Assembly (NCBI GenBank): GCA_002746535.1
Contig: NVWA01000020.1
Location: 1-64,000, forward strand
Direction: 5' to 3'
DNA length: 64,000 nucleotides
From: Planctomycetota bacterium
GTDB taxonomy: Bacteria; Planctomycetota; GCA-2746535
Below are positions 54,071 to 63,160 of this stretch, piece after piece (positions within the stretch are counted from its first letter, which is position 1; each line of letters begins with the position of its first letter). The translations under genes and the position numbers were made by a program. Below the pieces are notes generated by a model, which was given only the letters and a program-made list of their open reading frames with translations, did no database searches and was not told where the DNA came from.

Positions 54071-54832
54071 TCAATCGTCATCCATCTTTGGTAACTGAAT
54101 TATTTTAAGAGGTTCTTTTTTTGCCAAAACTTTATAGAGGGTGATTACTTTATGTAGATCATCTTTTTTGCCAAATTTCCATGTCTTAGACTTAGCGTGT
54201 AAATATGCCCACCGACTTCTATCTTTAAAAATTAAAAACTGATAGACCAAACCCAACCTAATTAAATCACCATGATATTGTTTAGTACTTATCGAAATAG
54301 TCGCCTCTTTAATAGATGTTGATTGGCCCATTTGCCATAACTGACCATGAAAATCATTGAGTTGATCAAATAAGAATGAAATGTCCTTATCTTCGTGCTT
54401 ACCATTAACACTTTGTTTTAAAGTGCCGACCATAGAATGTATCTCTTTTTCCCCAGGCGTTTGATTTTTCACTTCATCCAATTGAGAAACAGATTTTTGT
54501 ATTTCATTAAATATTATTTGATGCTTTTGAAGTAATGATTGATAAACTTTATTTTCGACTTCAAGTTTGTTCTTTTGATCTTCCGCAAGCTTTTTATGTT
54601 TTGCATTTAATTTAATTAGTTTCTTTAATTGCAATTCCAATAATTTTTTATCAAGTAATAAAGCCTCTTGTTCCCGTTGCCACTTAGCATTTTCCTTTGA
54701 AATTTGAATTTCAATCTTTAACGCCTCTCGAATATTCTTACGAATTAAATTTGCACTAGATAATTTTTCATCAGAAATTAATACGCCACAACTAATGAAG
54801 AAACTCAAGAACAACAAAACATTTTTTAACAT
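54071..54832 (-). CDS. DUF3450-family periplasmic coiled-coil protein
   Basis: 253 residues from the ATG at 54832 (GGATAGAG just upstream); five more residues are possible from 54847. Signal peptide ~1-20 (LLFLSFFISCGVLIS). A long coiled coil (~30-115: AKWQREQEALLLDKKLLELQ, KHKKLAEDQKNKLEVENKVY) precedes a C-terminal domain with YHGDLIRLGLVYQFLIFKD and AYLHAKSKTWKFG, typical of DUF3450. First gene of the six-gene operon. The family acts with ExbB/ExbD/TonB in marine Gram-negative bacteria, probably in energised outer-membrane uptake; its exact job is not known. Confidence 0.88.
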   Translation of the reverse strand: MLKNVLLFLSFFISCGVLISDEKLSSANLIRKNIREALKIEIQISKENAKWQREQEALLLDKKLLELQLKKLIKLNAKHKKLAEDQKNKLEVENKVYQSLLQKHQIIFNEIQKSVSQLDEVKNQTPGEKEIHSMVGTLKQSVNGKHEDKDISFLFDQLNDFHGQLWQMGQSTSIKEATISISTKQYHGDLIRLGLVYQFLIFKDRSRWAYLHAKSKTWKFGKKDDLHKVITLYKVLAKKEPLKIIQLPKMDDD

Positions 54833-55107
54833 CTCTATCCACCGCATTTGTTTACAATATGAATATATCGAACTGCTAATTTAAACCACAAACATCGAAT
54901 CCATTTTTGCCAGACATTATATCTAAAATTTCATGATAAGGTTCAAATTCCTTCATTGATAAAAACTAATAATCAGCAGAAAATCAATGCAGAAAACATT
55001 AATGTATTTTTAAGGTTTTAAGGAGGCTTTCTTGCAACTAAATAGAACCCTTTAAACTATAGCACCTAAACGACATAAACTAAAACAATAGCCATAACGG
55101 AGACTCA

Positions 55108-58100
55108 ATGCAGGGATATTTCAGTCAACCAGCCATCAAAAATAATACCATACTTTTTATCTGCGAATCCGATTTATGGAAATTAGATCTTAAAACAAAA
55201 CAATCTTTTCGACTGACAAATACAAAAGGTGATATTTCAAATCCGATCATATCTCCAGATGGTTTATACGTAGCATACAGTAGCACTGAAGAAGGATCTT
55301 CAGAAATATTTATATGTCCTTTAACAGGTGGTCCTTCAAAACGACTAACTTTCTTGGGATCAAGATCTACACCATTACTATGGTCTGAAAATGGGAAAAA
55401 ATTAATCATCAATTCGAATTTTGATTCCCCTTACGAAAAATTTGCATATAAAATTTCTGTCAAAGGCAGTGAACCAATACGACTTCCCTATGGACCTTGT
55501 TCACACCTAAGCTTTGGTGCAAATTCAAAAGAAATTATTCTCGCAAGACACGCTTCAGAATTATTTCGCTGGAAACGTTATAAAGGTGGAACTGCAGGAG
55601 AATTTTGGTTTAAAGCAAAAGATAAAAAAACATTTTGTAAAATACTCTCCGACATAAAAGGAAATATCACAAATCCATTTTTTATAAAAAATAGAATATA
55701 TTTCACATCAGATCATCAAGGGATTGCAAACCTATATTCATTTAACTCAACTTCGAAGAAGCCTATTATAGAAAGACACACAAACCAAAAAGAATATTAT
55801 TTAAGAAATGCTTACCATGATAAAAACAATATTGTCTATCATGCCGGAGGCGATTTATATATTTATGACATTATTAAAAAGACTAATACAATATTGCAAT
55901 TTGACTTCCCTTCTACCAAGGAAAAGCAAAATAGAAAATTTTCTAATCCGAGAGCATATTTAAATGAGGCAAACTTAAATCCACAAGGTACTCATGTTGC
56001 TCTTACCACCCGAGGGAAATTATTTTCCTTTGCTAACTGGAGTGGAGCTGTATTTCAAAGAGGACACAAAAATGGTGTTCGCTATCAACTCCCCGTATGG
56101 TTACAAGATGAGAAAACACTAGTCGCGATTACCGATGAAAAAAATGGTGAGAGAAGACCAGTCGTCTTTAAGGGAGACTCAACTCAAGGTCAAGTTCTAC
56201 AGAATTGTGATACGGGCATTGTGTTTTCAATGACAGCAAGCCCTACATCCAATCATGTCGCCATCACAAATCATAAAAACGAATTATTGTTATTGGACGT
56301 AAATAAAAAAAAACTTAGCAAACTGGATAAAAGTAAATTCAATAGAATAGGAAAACCATCTTGGGGACCTGATGGGAATTGGCTCACGTATTCATTTCAG
56401 AACTCTGCCACTACGCAAATTATTAAAGCAATAAATATAAAAACCAATAGAAAAATCGAAATAACTAGAGCCGTTTTAAATGACTATAGCCCTGTCTTTG
56501 ATAAAGAAGGTAAATACATTTTCTTTTCAAGTGATCGTTCATTTACCCCTATCTATGACTCCGTGCAATTCGACCTAAGCTTCCAAGATTCTCATAGACT
56601 ATATGCTGTCGTACTAAATAAAAATGATAAGTCGCCTTTTCATTTGAACCCTCAATCACCATCAGGGGGGAAGGATGATGATAAAAAGAAAGATCGTAAA
56701 AAAGCTAAACCAAAAGTTTCAATCGACGTTGAAGGTCTACATCAACGATTAGTAGAATTCCCAAGAGTTCGCCCAGGTGACTATTCCAATTTACAGACAT
56801 GTGGCAAAAAACTATTATTTCTAAGTAATACTGAAAATGATTTCGGCGATGACTACAATAATGAATTTAATTTAAAAAGTTTTGATTTTGAAAAACAATC
56901 GGTCGAAACAATTGCACGATCCATTAATAACTATCAAGTGAATATTTCTGGTGATGACATGCTCATCAGAGAAGGCAACGATCTAAAAGTTACCAAAGCT
57001 GGAGAAAAGAGAAATGATGACGATGACGATGACGATAGTGGATATAATCTACAATCTGGCTGGGTAAACTTAAATAGAATAAAATTAGAAATCAATCGCC
57101 TAGAAGAATGGAAGCAAATGTACAAAGAGGCTTGGTTACTACAGCGTGAACACTTCTGGACACCAAATATGAGTGGCGTTAAATGGAAGGAAATATTTAA
57201 TCGCTATTGGAAATTATTACCGAGGATCTGCACTCGTAGTGAATTCTCTGATTTAGTTTGGGAAATGCAGGGTGAATTAGGAACATCTCATTGCTATGAA
57301 TACGGTGGTGATTATGAACCTCACCCCCACTACAACCTAGCACAATTAGGGTGTTCATTCAAAAAGAATTCAAAAGGTCAAAATGTTATTGATAATATTT
57401 ATCAAGGTGACCCAACCAATAGAAATGAAATATCCCCCCTATTAGGACCCGGATGTTCTATTAAAGAGGGTGACATATTAGTTTCTATCGATGGTCAAAC
57501 CATTGAAAAAAATCAAACAGCACGGGAATTATTATTAAATCAAAAAAATATAGAAATTTTAATTGAGACACAAAATAATAGTGGTCGCTTAAAAAAATCT
57601 TCCACGATTAAAACTATTGGAAGCAACAATCAACTTCTCTATAGAGATTGGGTTGAAAAAAATCGAGAATTTGTGCATAAAAAAAGTAATGAAACTATTG
57701 GTTATGTTCATATTCCTGACATGGGTACCTATGGATTTGGGGAATTTCACCGTTATTTTTTATCTGAATGTCGCTATGAAGGACTTATTATAGATATCCG
57801 CTTTAATGGTGGTGGTCATGTATCGCAACTAATTCTAGAAAAGCTCAATAGAAAAACTCTTGGATACGATTTTATTCGTTGGACAGAAACACCAGAACCC
57901 TTTCCGGCCTATTCTATCAAAGGACCCATCAATTGTTTAACAAATGAATACGCCGGTTCAGATGGCGATATCTTTTCCCATTCATTTAAATTAATGAAAA
58001 TCGGCAAACTTTATGGGAAAAGAACATGGGGTGGTGTTATAGGCATCAACTCTCAATACAGCTTATCTGATGGAAGTAAAACTACACAGCCAGAATATTC

Positions 58101-58317
58101 ATTTTGGTTCAATGATGTAGGTTGGAACGTAGAGAACTATGGGGTGGATCCTGATATTGTCGTAGAAAACTCCCCTGAAGATTATAATAAGAATTATGAT
58201 CGACAACTAGACGTTATTGTCAAAGACACAATCAAAGAATTAAAAACGACTTCAAGATCAAAAGATAAATTCACACCAAGACCAAATCTATCCCTACCGA
58301 AACTTCCAAAATTTTAG
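55108..58317 (+). CDS. Tricorn-like protease (S41 family)
   Basis: 1,069 residues, no signal peptide, near the usual tricorn length. Two beta-propeller regions fill ~30-640 (LRLTNTKGDISNPIISPDG, AYSSTEEGSSEIFI, PSWGPDGNWLTYSFQNS and an acidic Asp-rich loop). A C1 helical domain follows with EAWLLQREHFWTPNMSGVKW. His728 (LGTSHCYEYGGDY) and Ser951 (NEYAGSDGDIFSH) match tricorn His746/Ser965 in spacing. A PDZ lies between (KEGDILVSIDGQTI). Tricorn degrades proteasome-type peptides in the cytosol; the bacterial role is peptide clean-up by analogy. Short intergenic gaps link it to the DUF2314-like and M28 genes. Confidence 0.92.
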   Translation: MQGYFSQPAIKNNTILFICESDLWKLDLKTKQSFRLTNTKGDISNPIISPDGLYVAYSSTEEGSSEIFICPLTGGPSKRLTFLGSRSTPLLWSENGKKLIINSNFDSPYEKFAYKISVKGSEPIRLPYGPCSHLSFGANSKEIILARHASELFRWKRYKGGTAGEFWFKAKDKKTFCKILSDIKGNITNPFFIKNRIYFTSDHQGIANLYSFNSTSKKPIIERHTNQKEYYLRNAYHDKNNIVYHAGGDLYIYDIIKKTNTILQFDFPSTKEKQNRKFSNPRAYLNEANLNPQGTHVALTTRGKLFSFANWSGAVFQRGHKNGVRYQLPVWLQDEKTLVAITDEKNGERRPVVFKGDSTQGQVLQNCDTGIVFSMTASPTSNHVAITNHKNELLLLDVNKKKLSKLDKSKFNRIGKPSWGPDGNWLTYSFQNSATTQIIKAINIKTNRKIEITRAVLNDYSPVFDKEGKYIFFSSDRSFTPIYDSVQFDLSFQDSHRLYAVVLNKNDKSPFHLNPQSPSGGKDDDKKKDRKKAKPKVSIDVEGLHQRLVEFPRVRPGDYSNLQTCGKKLLFLSNTENDFGDDYNNEFNLKSFDFEKQSVETIARSINNYQVNISGDDMLIREGNDLKVTKAGEKRNDDDDDDDSGYNLQSGWVNLNRIKLEINRLEEWKQMYKEAWLLQREHFWTPNMSGVKWKEIFNRYWKLLPRICTRSEFSDLVWEMQGELGTSHCYEYGGDYEPHPHYNLAQLGCSFKKNSKGQNVIDNIYQGDPTNRNEISPLLGPGCSIKEGDILVSIDGQTIEKNQTARELLLNQKNIEILIETQNNSGRLKKSSTIKTIGSNNQLLYRDWVEKNREFVHKKSNETIGYVHIPDMGTYGFGEFHRYFLSECRYEGLIIDIRFNGGGHVSQLILEKLNRKTLGYDFIRWTETPEPFPAYSIKGPINCLTNEYAGSDGDIFSHSFKLMKIGKLYGKRTWGGVIGINSQYSLSDGSKTTQPEYSFWFNDVGWNVENYGVDPDIVVENSPEDYNKNYDRQLDVIVKDTIKELKTTSRSKDKFTPRPNLSLPKLPKF

Positions 58318-58327
58318 AGTTATTATT

Positions 58328-58621
58328 ATGTTGTATCAAATCATACCTTCTTTTACCTTTTGCCAAGAAGAAGAAAATGCTTACTACACACTACCGTCAC
58401 TGCATGATCGTGAAAATCTAACATCGGGTCAACTCGTCAATATAGTTCTAAAAATTGAAGATGGTTTTAAAAGTGGCTATGAAAAATTATGGGTCAAAAT
58501 TGCAGGATTCGAAGATAATTATTATGAAGGTAAATTAGTTGATGGCTCAAGCATATCAACCAATTTACCAGCAAATATGACTCTTCATTTTCAAACAACC
58601 GATATTTTAATGATTTGGTAA
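58328..58621 (+). CDS. Small DUF2314-like protein
   Basis: 97 residues with ATG at 58328 (weak SD GAG). The layout LTSGQLVNIVLKIEDGFKSG, YEKLWVKIAGFEDNYYEGKL and a terminal LHFQTTDILMIW resembles the DUF2314 domain (GD.V...F......E.MWV.V......Y.G.L). The function of that family is unknown. It is cytoplasmic, 10 bp after the tricorn stop and 7 bp before the M28 gene, so it is very probably co-transcribed with them. The family call is tentative. Confidence 0.65.
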   Translation: MLYQIIPSFTFCQEEENAYYTLPSLHDRENLTSGQLVNIVLKIEDGFKSGYEKLWVKIAGFEDNYYEGKLVDGSSISTNLPANMTLHFQTTDILMIW

Positions 58622-58628
58622 TATTAAA

Positions 58629-59654
58629 ATGGTGAGGATATTAAAAAGCAAGAAGTTCTATTTGGCAATATTCATACCCCTATTATCTTCAATTCTTTTC
58701 TATTTTTTAGTCGTTCAGTCAAGCTTGACTTTTTCAACAGAGATTAATAAACAAGTCCAATTCATTAATAAAGAAAAATTAAAAAAGCACGTCAAACATT
58801 TAAGTGAAATAGGATCTAGGTTAACCCTTAAATTAGAAAAACCTCATTATGATAAAAATAAAAGAGATCAAAAAATTGAATATATCACGAATGAATTGAA
58901 AGCCAGTGGCTATGCCATTACAAAGGAAGAATTTAAAAAAGTAATTCGGCCTGAACTCCCTGCAGTTATAGGTGTAAACTTATTCGCAACGAAGATTGGA
59001 AGTAAACAGCCAAAAAATATAATCGAAATTGGTGCTCATTATGATACTAGAATGGATTCACCAGGAGCAGATGATAATTGCTCCGGAATTTCTGCTCTCC
59101 TCGAAATAGCGCACAATCTAAAAGTTATACAAACAAATAAAACGATTCGAATATGTTTCTTTGATTTAGAAGAATATGGCTTATACGGAAGTCGCGAACA
59201 CGTTCGCAGAATTAAAGAGAATACAAATGAAACCGTTGAAGAAATCATTGTTCTCGAAATGATTGGTTATTCTTCAGACAAAGAAAAATCTCAAAAAACA
59301 CCCATTCGAATTCCACTATTTGTCGATCCTCCTGAAACAGGTAATTTCATTAGCTTAATGAGCAACTGGGATTCTAGAGATATTGCCTATCAATTTGAGG
59401 ATGCGGCAAAAATTTATGGCAAGCTTCCATTTTTTGGTTTAAAAATTTTAGGCGGTTTTCTAAAGGAGAAAGATCGAAGCGACCACTATCCTTATTGGCT
59501 TTCAAACTATAAAGCCATTATGATAACTGATACAGCAAATTTCAGAAACCATCATTACCATCAAAAAACAGATGTTTACACTACATTGAACTATGACTTC
59601 ATGCATAAAGTCACCATATCCATCTACGCATTATTGCTACATCGATCTAAATAA
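58629..59654 (+). CDS. M28-family zinc peptidase / glutaminyl cyclotransferase-like
   Basis: 341 residues. N-terminal TM anchor (YLAIFIPLLSSILFYFLVV). Metal ligands are His137 (IGAHYDTRMD), Asp149 (PGADDNCSG), a catalytic/ligand Glu pair in FFDLEEYGLYGS (~181-182) and a C-terminal His in NHHYHQKTDVYTT. SDHYPYW also fits the family. M28 members are aminopeptidases or glutaminyl cyclases; which applies here cannot be decided. The active domain should face the periplasm. It follows the DUF2314-like gene by 7 bp and precedes the acyltransferase-like gene by 19 bp. Confidence 0.9.
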   Translation: MVRILKSKKFYLAIFIPLLSSILFYFLVVQSSLTFSTEINKQVQFINKEKLKKHVKHLSEIGSRLTLKLEKPHYDKNKRDQKIEYITNELKASGYAITKEEFKKVIRPELPAVIGVNLFATKIGSKQPKNIIEIGAHYDTRMDSPGADDNCSGISALLEIAHNLKVIQTNKTIRICFFDLEEYGLYGSREHVRRIKENTNETVEEIIVLEMIGYSSDKEKSQKTPIRIPLFVDPPETGNFISLMSNWDSRDIAYQFEDAAKIYGKLPFFGLKILGGFLKEKDRSDHYPYWLSNYKAIMITDTANFRNHHYHQKTDVYTTLNYDFMHKVTISIYALLLHRSK

Positions 59655-59673
59655 ATATTGAAACCTTTATCGC

Positions 59674-60984
59674 TTGGGTTTATCAGAAAGCACTTTAGAA
59701 TATAATAAAAAAAATACTGGAATACAATCTCATAAATTCTTTATGCAGAACTATCACTTTAACTATATAAAAGCTCTAAATTTAACACCAGAAAATGAAT
59801 TAAATACTCTATATGATTTAATAGAAACTAAGAAACAATTAAAATCTGACAAAATTGCCTCCGAATGTATTTTGAATTTCAGTCATTATTGTGAATTTTC
59901 AAAAGAACATGATCAAACCATTTTACATGCTATTGATATCATCAATCAAAATGAGCCTCTACTCTTTCTTTTTAATTTAATTCAATGTGGCCTAACAAGC
60001 ACAGACTACCCTTTTCATAAATTTCCAGAAATAAGTCATCTTTTAAACAATAGCGGAAATATTTTGTATTTAATAGCCCTTTTAAATCTTTGTCCACAGA
60101 TAATTAAAAAGTATGAAGAGGTTAATACCCCTGAAGACATTATTAGAAATACCTTATTACAATTCAGAGATTACAACAACACACATATGCATTACAATAA
60201 AAAAAAGTTAGGGATTCAACCAGGAAGTTTTAATTGGAGTCGACTATATCTCAATGCAGAACTTTTTAGAATAGGTCGAATGGAGTTTCGATTAAAGCCA
60301 CTTCACAAACCAATTCGATACTATAAAAATAAAACTTCAAAAGAAAATGTTCTCTTTTTCAACATCTTGGATGAAGAGAGTAATTTCAATAAATTAAATC
60401 AATATGGTTACATCAAATTTCTAAATGATCAAGATACTAACAATCAAATTTGGAAACCTGAATTTCAAGAAGATGAAAAATCTATTACAGGATTTCCTAT
60501 TTCCAGAAAAGGCCATGTCTTAAACCAAAAAAAGTCAATCGTGAAAAGCGAATGGGATCTAATCCTCGACTATGATGATCTAATACTGGACATGCATATT
60601 CCTGCCGCTGGGCCAATGGGAAAAGATCTTTGTATGGAATCCTACAAAGAGGCATTCCTATTTTTTAAAAGCAGAAACCCCCAACTGAAGATAAATTGTA
60701 TCTACTGCACCTCTTGGTTATTATCTCCGCAACTTTTTGAAATCATTCCAAAGTCGAATACTACAAATTTAATGGACTCATATCATTTATTTCCAACTCC
60801 ATCAAATAAAAACGATGGGCTAAGCTTTATCTTTGGCAAAGAATATGAAGACTGGAGTAAAGCACCACAAGACACAAGCCTACAAAGAAAAATAGTTAAC
60901 AATATTATTCAAGGTAATTATTTTCGGCTTGGCTCAATGTTATTGACAGAAGATGAAATTGAAGAATATCTGAATTCCCATTGA
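59674..60984 (+). CDS. GNAT-like acyltransferase-domain protein (NAT_N/GNAT_C type)
   Basis: 436 residues. The start is uncertain: TTG at 59674 is the earliest in frame after a TGA (59659), and an internal ATG lies at 59743. The N-terminal ~200 residues are helical (NELNTLYDLIETKKQLKSDK; SHYCEFSKEHDQTILHAIDI). The C-terminal half follows the GNAT-like C-terminal domain of acyltransferase-domain proteins: DLILDMHIPAAGPMGKDLC, YKEAFLFFKSRNPQLKINCI, TSWLLSPQLFEIIP and SNTTNLMDSYHLFP. No signal peptide. It is read as a probable acyl-CoA-dependent acyltransferase; the substrate is unknown. Confidence 0.75.
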   Translation: MGLSESTLEYNKKNTGIQSHKFFMQNYHFNYIKALNLTPENELNTLYDLIETKKQLKSDKIASECILNFSHYCEFSKEHDQTILHAIDIINQNEPLLFLFNLIQCGLTSTDYPFHKFPEISHLLNNSGNILYLIALLNLCPQIIKKYEEVNTPEDIIRNTLLQFRDYNNTHMHYNKKKLGIQPGSFNWSRLYLNAELFRIGRMEFRLKPLHKPIRYYKNKTSKENVLFFNILDEESNFNKLNQYGYIKFLNDQDTNNQIWKPEFQEDEKSITGFPISRKGHVLNQKKSIVKSEWDLILDYDDLILDMHIPAAGPMGKDLCMESYKEAFLFFKSRNPQLKINCIYCTSWLLSPQLFEIIPKSNTTNLMDSYHLFPTPSNKNDGLSFIFGKEYEDWSKAPQDTSLQRKIVNNIIQGNYFRLGSMLLTEDEIEEYLNSH

Positions 60985-61098
60985 GAAAAACGTCAGCTCA
61001 AATAAGTCTCATCAATAATACAAAATAATTTATTAACTTTATTGATTCTTTTCAACCATCTATGAGCATAATTCGAACAAATAATTATGGAGATTACC

Positions 61099-62787
61099 AT
61101 GGACCTAAAAAAGTATGATCAATACGTTATCAATAATGCTGACTACCTAATCAAACAAAAAAACACCGGTTTAACAATGATGGCTTTAGCTCCAGCATAT
61201 CTGCTGAGCATAGCTCCAAAAGATTTTGACAAAAAAAAGAAAGCTGCCTTAATCAAAGTCATTGAAAATATTTGCGATACTTGGTCTGACACGATGGAGA
61301 AAGAATTCGCTTCATATGGTCCGCACTGCACCAGCGAATGGGAAATAATGTCCATTTGCCAAATTAAAGAATTAATTGGAAATACCCTAAATAAGAAAAA
61401 GCTAAATCGCTGGAAAAAATGGGCCGATGAATATTGTAAAGCACAGCTGAAAAGACCTTTTTATTACACATCTTATAATCACGAAATCATGAGATGCGCT
61501 GCCATATCTTATTTCGGAAAAGTATTCCAAAAACCATCGTACCGCGAACAATCCAAAAATATGGCCAAACAGTTATTAAATTTCGCCTCACCTTTAGGCT
61601 TTTATGAAGAAGGTCCACACCATGGACCATCCATGAAATATAATTATATTATGCTTCATGGATTAGCATGGATGACACGATTCTCCAAAGATAAAAATTT
61701 AGAAAAAGCAACAGCAAAACTAGCCGATCTCATGGCAACCTATGCATATCCAGATGGCTCCACCATGGGACCCCTTGATGGTAGACAAACCTCAGGATTG
61801 AGCTCACGCTTAGGTCTTCAATGCGGTTTAGAATTATCCAATAAAGGAACTTCCCTACAGAGAAAGAATTACTCGACGACTTATGACAATGCTATAAAAG
61901 AAAATGATCCAGAATTTATGTTAAGATACTTCTCAATCAGTAGCGCCATCTATTTTAAGTCTTTCAAAATAAAGTGGCTGAAAGAAAAACAAATCCCGTT
62001 AGATAAAAACTGTCAATGGATTGAATCATCACCAGACTTCAAAGCATTAGTAAAACGAAAAGGAAAATGGGTTTGTTGTTTATCAGCCCACAACAGTCAT
62101 ATTCCTAAAGAAACAAAAAGTGTTTTTCGTCTAGAAAGACAATCTCGTATTGAACTTTGGCATAAAGATCTTGGCCTTGTGATCGGTGGGGGTCATAATA
62201 AGTATGGCAATAAGACACCTTATGCAAACTGTATGGCATCAACAGGATATCTAGATCAAGACTTTGATTTTGGCCTCATTAAAGGAAAAGATCAAAAAGC
62301 AAATCATGCCATGTATTATGCCAGATCCATAAAGGTATCTTTTGAATCAAACCATCCAACGATAGAATTATTTTTTGCTCACTATACTTTAAAATTTACG
62401 GTATTAATTGTAAGTGATAAAAAAATTAAAATTAATTGGCAGCTAGAACATCATGGTGTCAATAAGATTGCTATTCAAATACCAATAGTCGTACCAAAAA
62501 ACGGCGTCTTAATTTCCAATAAAAAAGAAATTAAAAACAAATACAAAGGCAATAGTAAGCTGACTAAAGGTAAACAATTTGCAGTACAAAGTAAAGAAAG
62601 AAAAGCATTTACGGTCAAATCAAATGGATCTTGTGGCATTCGACACTCTAACATGCCTCTAATTACCTATGTTGAAGATGAAGCGGATTTTTTTGACAAA
62701 GTGCCTTATCATATTGCCATGCTTTCTAATCAAATCATAAAACCAAAAAAGAAATGTTCAGGCACATTTGATATTACGATTAAATAA
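61099..62787 (+). CDS. Heparinase II/III-like (alpha-toroid plus beta-sandwich) protein
   Basis: 562 residues from the ATG at 61099 (SD GGAG six bases upstream); four more residues are possible from 61087. No signal peptide. The N-terminal ~300 residues form an (alpha/alpha) toroid: NKKKLNRWKKWADEYCKAQL, SYNHEIMRCAAISYFGKVF, GFYEEGPHHGPSMKYNYIML and AYPDGSTMGPLDGRQTSGLS. Then a beta-rich domain (WHKDLGLVIGGGHNKYGNK; FFAHYTLKFTVLIVSD). The order resembles heparinase II/III-type and PL-related proteins, but no catalytic residues can be assigned with confidence. A cytoplasmic oligosaccharide lyase or hydrolase is possible. Confidence 0.65.
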   Translation: MDLKKYDQYVINNADYLIKQKNTGLTMMALAPAYLLSIAPKDFDKKKKAALIKVIENICDTWSDTMEKEFASYGPHCTSEWEIMSICQIKELIGNTLNKKKLNRWKKWADEYCKAQLKRPFYYTSYNHEIMRCAAISYFGKVFQKPSYREQSKNMAKQLLNFASPLGFYEEGPHHGPSMKYNYIMLHGLAWMTRFSKDKNLEKATAKLADLMATYAYPDGSTMGPLDGRQTSGLSSRLGLQCGLELSNKGTSLQRKNYSTTYDNAIKENDPEFMLRYFSISSAIYFKSFKIKWLKEKQIPLDKNCQWIESSPDFKALVKRKGKWVCCLSAHNSHIPKETKSVFRLERQSRIELWHKDLGLVIGGGHNKYGNKTPYANCMASTGYLDQDFDFGLIKGKDQKANHAMYYARSIKVSFESNHPTIELFFAHYTLKFTVLIVSDKKIKINWQLEHHGVNKIAIQIPIVVPKNGVLISNKKEIKNKYKGNSKLTKGKQFAVQSKERKAFTVKSNGSCGIRHSNMPLITYVEDEADFFDKVPYHIAMLSNQIIKPKKKCSGTFDITIK

Positions 62788-63160
62788 TAATTCACCATTT
62801 TTAAATGCCGAATTATGAAACGAATAAGTCATAACCTCTTTGAGTAGTATTAACATATGATACTATTCAAAATTTAATACCTTCAATTTCTGTAAAGAAA
62901 CTTCTTTTCATTAACTTGCAAATCAACTCAACGACAATTTTATTTTTCAAAATATAAATTAATATTTTCTATTATGATCTTGAAACAATCATATTCAGCG
63001 CGATAGTGATATACAGTATACTTGTGACAGAAACTATTTAATTTTGAGAGTTAACGTTCTGAATTAATTTAGAGGAGACTCTAGCCAATTACATTAATTG
63101 TTCTTGATCAAGTATACTTTTTTCTACCTCACCTTTTTACTTCAAATATTTAAACAGCCT
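62788..63160. other. Gene-free stretch with a small hairpin
   Basis: Convergent gap between the heparinase-like gene and the minus-strand gene at 63161. TAGTAT...ATACTA (62845-62865) has 6-bp arms and a 9-base loop but no T-run. No coding frame seen. Confidence 0.4.
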
